A stretch of DNA of 18,598 bases from CAZLGM01 sp964558875 (GTDB lineage: Bacteria; Desulfobacterota; Desulfobulbia; Desulfobulbales; Desulfocapsaceae), in assembly GCA_964558875.1 (NCBI GenBank), contig CAZLGM010000038.1:1-18598 (forward strand). Reading direction: 5' to 3'. Shown in pieces: positions 15,405-18,598 of the stretch. The first letter of the stretch is position 1, and each line of letters starts with the position of its first letter. Made by a program: the position numbers and the translations under genes. Below the pieces are notes generated by a model. The model ran no database searches, was not told where the DNA came from, and saw only the letters and a program-made list of their open reading frames with translations.

Positions 15405-18230
15405 GTGACATTTCTAATGAACTTCTTGAGTGGGAAGCTTCGAACGGTGTTGTTTCAAATGGAATTTGGTATTAGGACCAATTCGGAAGGGATGGAAAAG
15501 CATGTCAGTTGCATCAATGTACGTCCTGTCATTCAGTATGTTGAGCACAACGCACCTAACAGAGTAAGTGACCTTCTCGGTGATCTGGGTGAGGAACTTG
15601 AAGGTATTCCAGATCCTAAAAGTTATCTGTCTGATGAGAATAATTGGGTCTCTTCAACTCTTTTTTTGACCCTGATCGAAAAAGCCAAATCAATTTTTTG
15701 CGATGAAGATCTGGCCTACAAGATTGGTTTGTCTACGGTCGAAAACAGAGATCTTGGATATCTCCAACGGGTTTTTATCCGTGCGTTTGGCTCTCCTTAC
15801 CGGGGTTTGAAACAGAGTCAGAAAGTCAATGATCAGTTTAACCGAACCAAAAAAATTGAAATTGTCTCCCTTGCTAAAGACAGCGGTGTGCTGAGGTTGA
15901 GGTGGTTTAAAAACCTCAAGCTCAGCATCGATTTCTGCAAGCTGAACAAGGGAATATATCGCGCAATTCCAGGAATTTGGAGCTTGCCCTATGCAGAGCT
16001 CCAAGAGAAAAAATGTTTTTTTAAGGGTGATGAGTATTGTGAATACCATTTACAATGGAAGAGCAGGGGACAATTACGCTATCTGCTGAGGCGGGTTTTC
16101 CTTCCCTGGAGCCTTATTAAATCAAGTACGGCTGAGCTTGAACATGACAAAGCTGTTCTGAAAAAAAAATACGACCAGATTTACCATTTGAATCGTAACC
16201 TGCATCAGCGAATTTCCCAACTGGAAATCCTCCATGACACTTCCAATGCTATCCTTTCCACTATGGATATTGATGAGCTGTTGGATCTTATTCTGAAAAA
16301 ACTCCTTAAAGTTGCAAATTTGGATCGTGCTGCCATTTTCCTGCTCAACAAAACAAACGATATTCTTGTTCCAATTCATGCTGTCGGAGTTGAAGATGAA
16401 CTATTCTATGAGATTCAGAACTACACCATCCCAGTCTCTAAAGAAGACAATATTATCGCTCGTTCGATCCGGGCGGAAAGACCGATTGTCATAAAAGATA
16501 TTGAAAAAATATCACTGAATCCAAAAAATGTTCTGCTGCAGAAATTTAATCCAAAGGCATTTGTACTGGTTCCAATTTCTGTGAAGGGAAAAGTCATTGG
16601 TATTATGGTTGGTGACAATAGTACCAAACAGCACGCTCTTGCTGAAATTGATACTAATTTTCTTGCCAGTTTCGCAAATCACATTGCCATGACTATGGAG
16701 AACGCTAATCTCTACAGGAAGCTGCAGGAATCTGAAAAGAAATACAGACAGATTGTTGAGAATGCCAATGAAGGGATTATTCTCATTCAGCCTGACGGTA
16801 GAATTCTTTTTTCGAACCGGTATTTTAAAGAACTTCTTGGTTATGACAGTTTTGACAATATGAAATTATATGATCTGGTAGAAGAAAAAAACCAGCATAT
16901 CATTCTGTCAATACTGGAAAACAGTCTCCAGCACCAGACAACCGATTGTGAGGTTGTACTGAAAGGTAATAATAACTCCAAGCCGCATGTACATCTATCG
17001 AATGTGCCAATGGTTTCTGAGAAAGAATTTCGAGGAACCCTCTCCATCGTCACCGATCTAACAGAAAAGAAACAGATGGAACGGCGATTATTGTTGAGTC
17101 AGAAGATGGAGTCGATTGGGACGATGGCTGGTGGGATTGCACATGATTTCAATAACTTGTTGACAGGTATTCTTGGTTTCACACAACTGCTGAGAGACGA
17201 GACAGATGATAACGATAAAACACGAAGTTACTTTGAGATCATAGATACTTCAGGCGAAAAAGCCATTAAACTTATCAAGAAGTTACTCGAGTTCAGTACA
17301 GGAAGTGAAGCTAATGAGGAGCAGAAGGCAGACCTGAGTGATGTCGTTATAGAGACGGTGGAATTATTCGATCAATCAGAGCCCAAGGATATCGAGTGTG
17401 TTGTCGATATTCCTGGCGATTTATCGCCCCTCTATTGCGAACCGATGCAGCTCCAAAGGGTCTTTCATAACTTGTTGATTAACGCTGGAGATGTCCTGGA
17501 GGATGGTGGCAAGATCACTGTTACAGCAGAAACTCTTGATCCTAATAGATATGGGCAGGTTTTTGGAACCAACGGTAATTACTCACAGTTTCAATGCGTT
17601 CATATCATTGTAGCCGATAATGGCCCAGGCATGACTCCCGAGGTGAAAGAGAGAATTTTTGATCCGTTTTTCACAACAAAAGTAGTGGGCAAGGGGACCG
17701 GGCTTGGTTTATCGGTTGTTTATGGAATCGTTAAAAAGTGCAACGGTGTCATAGATGTGGACTCAAAGCCGGGAGAGGGCGCTACCTTTCATATTTATCT
17801 TCCCTTTGTTGATTCCGATCAAAAGGAAACAGATGAAAATGATTTTGAAAGCCTTTCAGGTTCAACACCCGAATTAGAAACGATCCTGGTTGTTGATGAT
17901 GATAAGTTGATTCTGGAACTTGCAAAAAAAATGCTCGAAGGTCTTGGGTATTCGGTAATAATTGCTGAAAACGGGTTCAAAGCCATTGAATTGTACCGGC
18001 ATATGAAAGAGAAGATCGATCTAGTCATTGTGGATGTCCAAATGCCGGGTATGGGGGGAGTGAAAACCACAGCACTGCTCAAAGAAATCGATCCTTCAGT
18101 CAAGCTGATCATGTGCAGTGGGCAGGGAGAATATACATTTGATGATGCCTGTCAGTCAGACAGATTAATAACAAAGCCGTTTCAATTAATGAAGATGACC
18201 AATACAATTCGTGAGGTTTTAGACAGCTGA
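15405..18230 (+). CDS. Hybrid sensor histidine kinase: V4R-like domain, GAF, PAS, HisKA, HATPase, receiver
   Basis: From a GTG at 15405 the frame gives 941 residues. Domain order by motif: an N-terminal sensory domain (about 36-218) ending in KKCFFKGDEYCEYHLQW, which resembles the cysteine-bearing end of 4-vinyl-reductase (V4R)-type ligand domains; a coiled-coil linker (about 242-275); a GAF domain (about 276-435); a PAS domain (about 443-555); HisKA with phospho-acceptor His580 in GGIAHDFNNLLTGILGF; and an HATPase domain with N-box Asn693, DNGPG (738-742) and the KGTGLGLSVVYG G-box (763-774). A receiver follows with acidic Asp831/Asp832, phospho-acceptor Asp877 and Lys924. No membrane helix is seen, so it is probably cytoplasmic. 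The true start is uncertain (GTG 15405, ATG 15417, ATG 15459 or ATG 15492); domain alignment favours 15492. No response regulator with an output domain is adjacent; an enolase-superfamily gene starts one base after the stop. Confidence 0.93.
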   Translation: MTFLMNFLSGKLRTVLFQMEFGIRTNSEGMEKHVSCINVRPVIQYVEHNAPNRVSDLLGDLGEELEGIPDPKSYLSDENNWVSSTLFLTLIEKAKSIFCDEDLAYKIGLSTVENRDLGYLQRVFIRAFGSPYRGLKQSQKVNDQFNRTKKIEIVSLAKDSGVLRLRWFKNLKLSIDFCKLNKGIYRAIPGIWSLPYAELQEKKCFFKGDEYCEYHLQWKSRGQLRYLLRRVFLPWSLIKSSTAELEHDKAVLKKKYDQIYHLNRNLHQRISQLEILHDTSNAILSTMDIDELLDLILKKLLKVANLDRAAIFLLNKTNDILVPIHAVGVEDELFYEIQNYTIPVSKEDNIIARSIRAERPIVIKDIEKISLNPKNVLLQKFNPKAFVLVPISVKGKVIGIMVGDNSTKQHALAEIDTNFLASFANHIAMTMENANLYRKLQESEKKYRQIVENANEGIILIQPDGRILFSNRYFKELLGYDSFDNMKLYDLVEEKNQHIILSILENSLQHQTTDCEVVLKGNNNSKPHVHLSNVPMVSEKEFRGTLSIVTDLTEKKQMERRLLLSQKMESIGTMAGGIAHDFNNLLTGILGFTQLLRDETDDNDKTRSYFEIIDTSGEKAIKLIKKLLEFSTGSEANEEQKADLSDVVIETVELFDQSEPKDIECVVDIPGDLSPLYCEPMQLQRVFHNLLINAGDVLEDGGKITVTAETLDPNRYGQVFGTNGNYSQFQCVHIIVADNGPGMTPEVKERIFDPFFTTKVVGKGTGLGLSVVYGIVKKCNGVIDVDSKPGEGATFHIYLPFVDSDQKETDENDFESLSGSTPELETILVVDDDKLILELAKKMLEGLGYSVIIAENGFKAIELYRHMKEKIDLVIVDVQMPGMGGVKTTALLKEIDPSVKLIMCSGQGEYTFDDACQSDRLITKPFQLMKMTNTIREVLDS

Positions 18231-18231
18231 A

Positions 18232-18598
18232 GTGAAAATAGACCGAATCAGCCTTTGGGAAATACAGATCCCGTTTAAACTTAAAGTTGAACATGGCGCA
18301 GCAAGCCGCATGTTTTCCGACTCAATTATTATTTCAATTGAGAGCGGGGGATATTATGGATACGGCGAGATTATTATTCGGGATTATGTCTCCGGTCAAC
18401 TGGACCAAGGTGAACAACGGTTGTCGATTGTTCAACAACATATCGATCGATTAATCTCTCCAGTGCAAAACAACCTATTTGATTATGATGAAATAGCTGA
18501 ATATTTTATTTCAATCAAGTGCCAGAAAAATGAATTGCCCCTGGTTTGCGGCATTGAAACAGCCCTGCACGACCTTATCTGTCGGAAAGAGGGTCTTG
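18232..18598 (+). CDS. Enolase-superfamily enzyme, N-terminal part (partial, runs off the right edge)
   Basis: A GTG at 18232, one base after the kinase stop, opens a frame of at least 122 codons without a stop. The product begins VKIDRISLWEIQIPFKL (initiator GTG read as Met), and FSDSIIISIESGGYYGYGEI follows at about residues 28-47. This is the typical capping-domain start of mandelate-racemase/muconate-lactonizing-type enzymes, including dipeptide epimerases and o-succinylbenzoate synthase (MenC). GIETALHDLICRKEGL at the window end matches the family's A-x-x-D helix entering the barrel. The catalytic lysines and metal ligands lie beyond the window, so the reaction is undetermined. GTGAGG about 15 bases upstream may serve as ribosome binding site within the kinase coding end. 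Tight spacing implies co-transcription and likely translational coupling with the kinase. Confidence 0.85.
   Translation, partial: MKIDRISLWEIQIPFKLKVEHGAASRMFSDSIIISIESGGYYGYGEIIIRDYVSGQLDQGEQRLSIVQQHIDRLISPVQNNLFDYDEIAEYFISIKCQKNELPLVCGIETALHDLICRKEGL

Overview
The window (about 45% GC by eye) looks like the chromosome of an anaerobic, menaquinone-using Gram-negative bacterium. The best guess is a Desulfobacterota member of the Desulfobulbales type. The basis is the combination of LL-diaminopimelate aminotransferase (dapL), a class-B succinate dehydrogenase/fumarate reductase (sdhCAB), small multihaem c-type cytochrome coding, a geranylgeranyl-reductase-family flavoenzyme and a GAF/PAS hybrid histidine kinase. 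That placement is inferred from gene content only. No rRNA, tRNA, CRISPR array, phage gene or transposase is visible.

Layout from left to right: a cut-off lipoprotein gene (minus, 1-142); an intergenic region with two perfect inverted repeats (143-433); an iron-type alcohol dehydrogenase (minus, 434-1603); a 384-base gap with direct repeats and palindromes (1604-1987); ispH (plus, 1988-2917) with a strong terminator; dapL (minus, 3076-4302) diverging from pepN (plus, 4470-7124). Next come two leftward groups. The first is terC-like gene > geranylgeranyl-reductase-like gene > small dihaem cytochrome (9402 down to 7278). The second is sdhC > sdhA > sdhB (13114 down to 9701). An inverted pair of degenerate dispersed repeats (9519-9635) lies between the two groups. 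Then follow a phosphoglycolate-phosphatase-like HAD gene (plus), an LpxL/HtrB-like acyltransferase gene (minus), and a long hybrid sensor kinase (plus, 15405-18230). One base after the kinase stop, an enolase-superfamily gene begins and runs off the window end.

Most genes are housekeeping: isoprenoid precursors (ispH), lysine/peptidoglycan precursor synthesis (dapL), peptide turnover (pepN), quinone-linked succinate/fumarate metabolism (sdhCAB) and outer-membrane lipid or lysophospholipid acylation. The less ordinary parts are the TGATG-coupled TerC/flavoenzyme pair with its tethered dihaem cytochrome next to the menaquinone-reactive sdhCAB; the sensor kinase with an N-terminal V4R-like ligand domain tightly joined to an enolase-superfamily enzyme gene; and several palindromic or repeated intergenic motifs. 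I did not find a clear new defence or mobile system.
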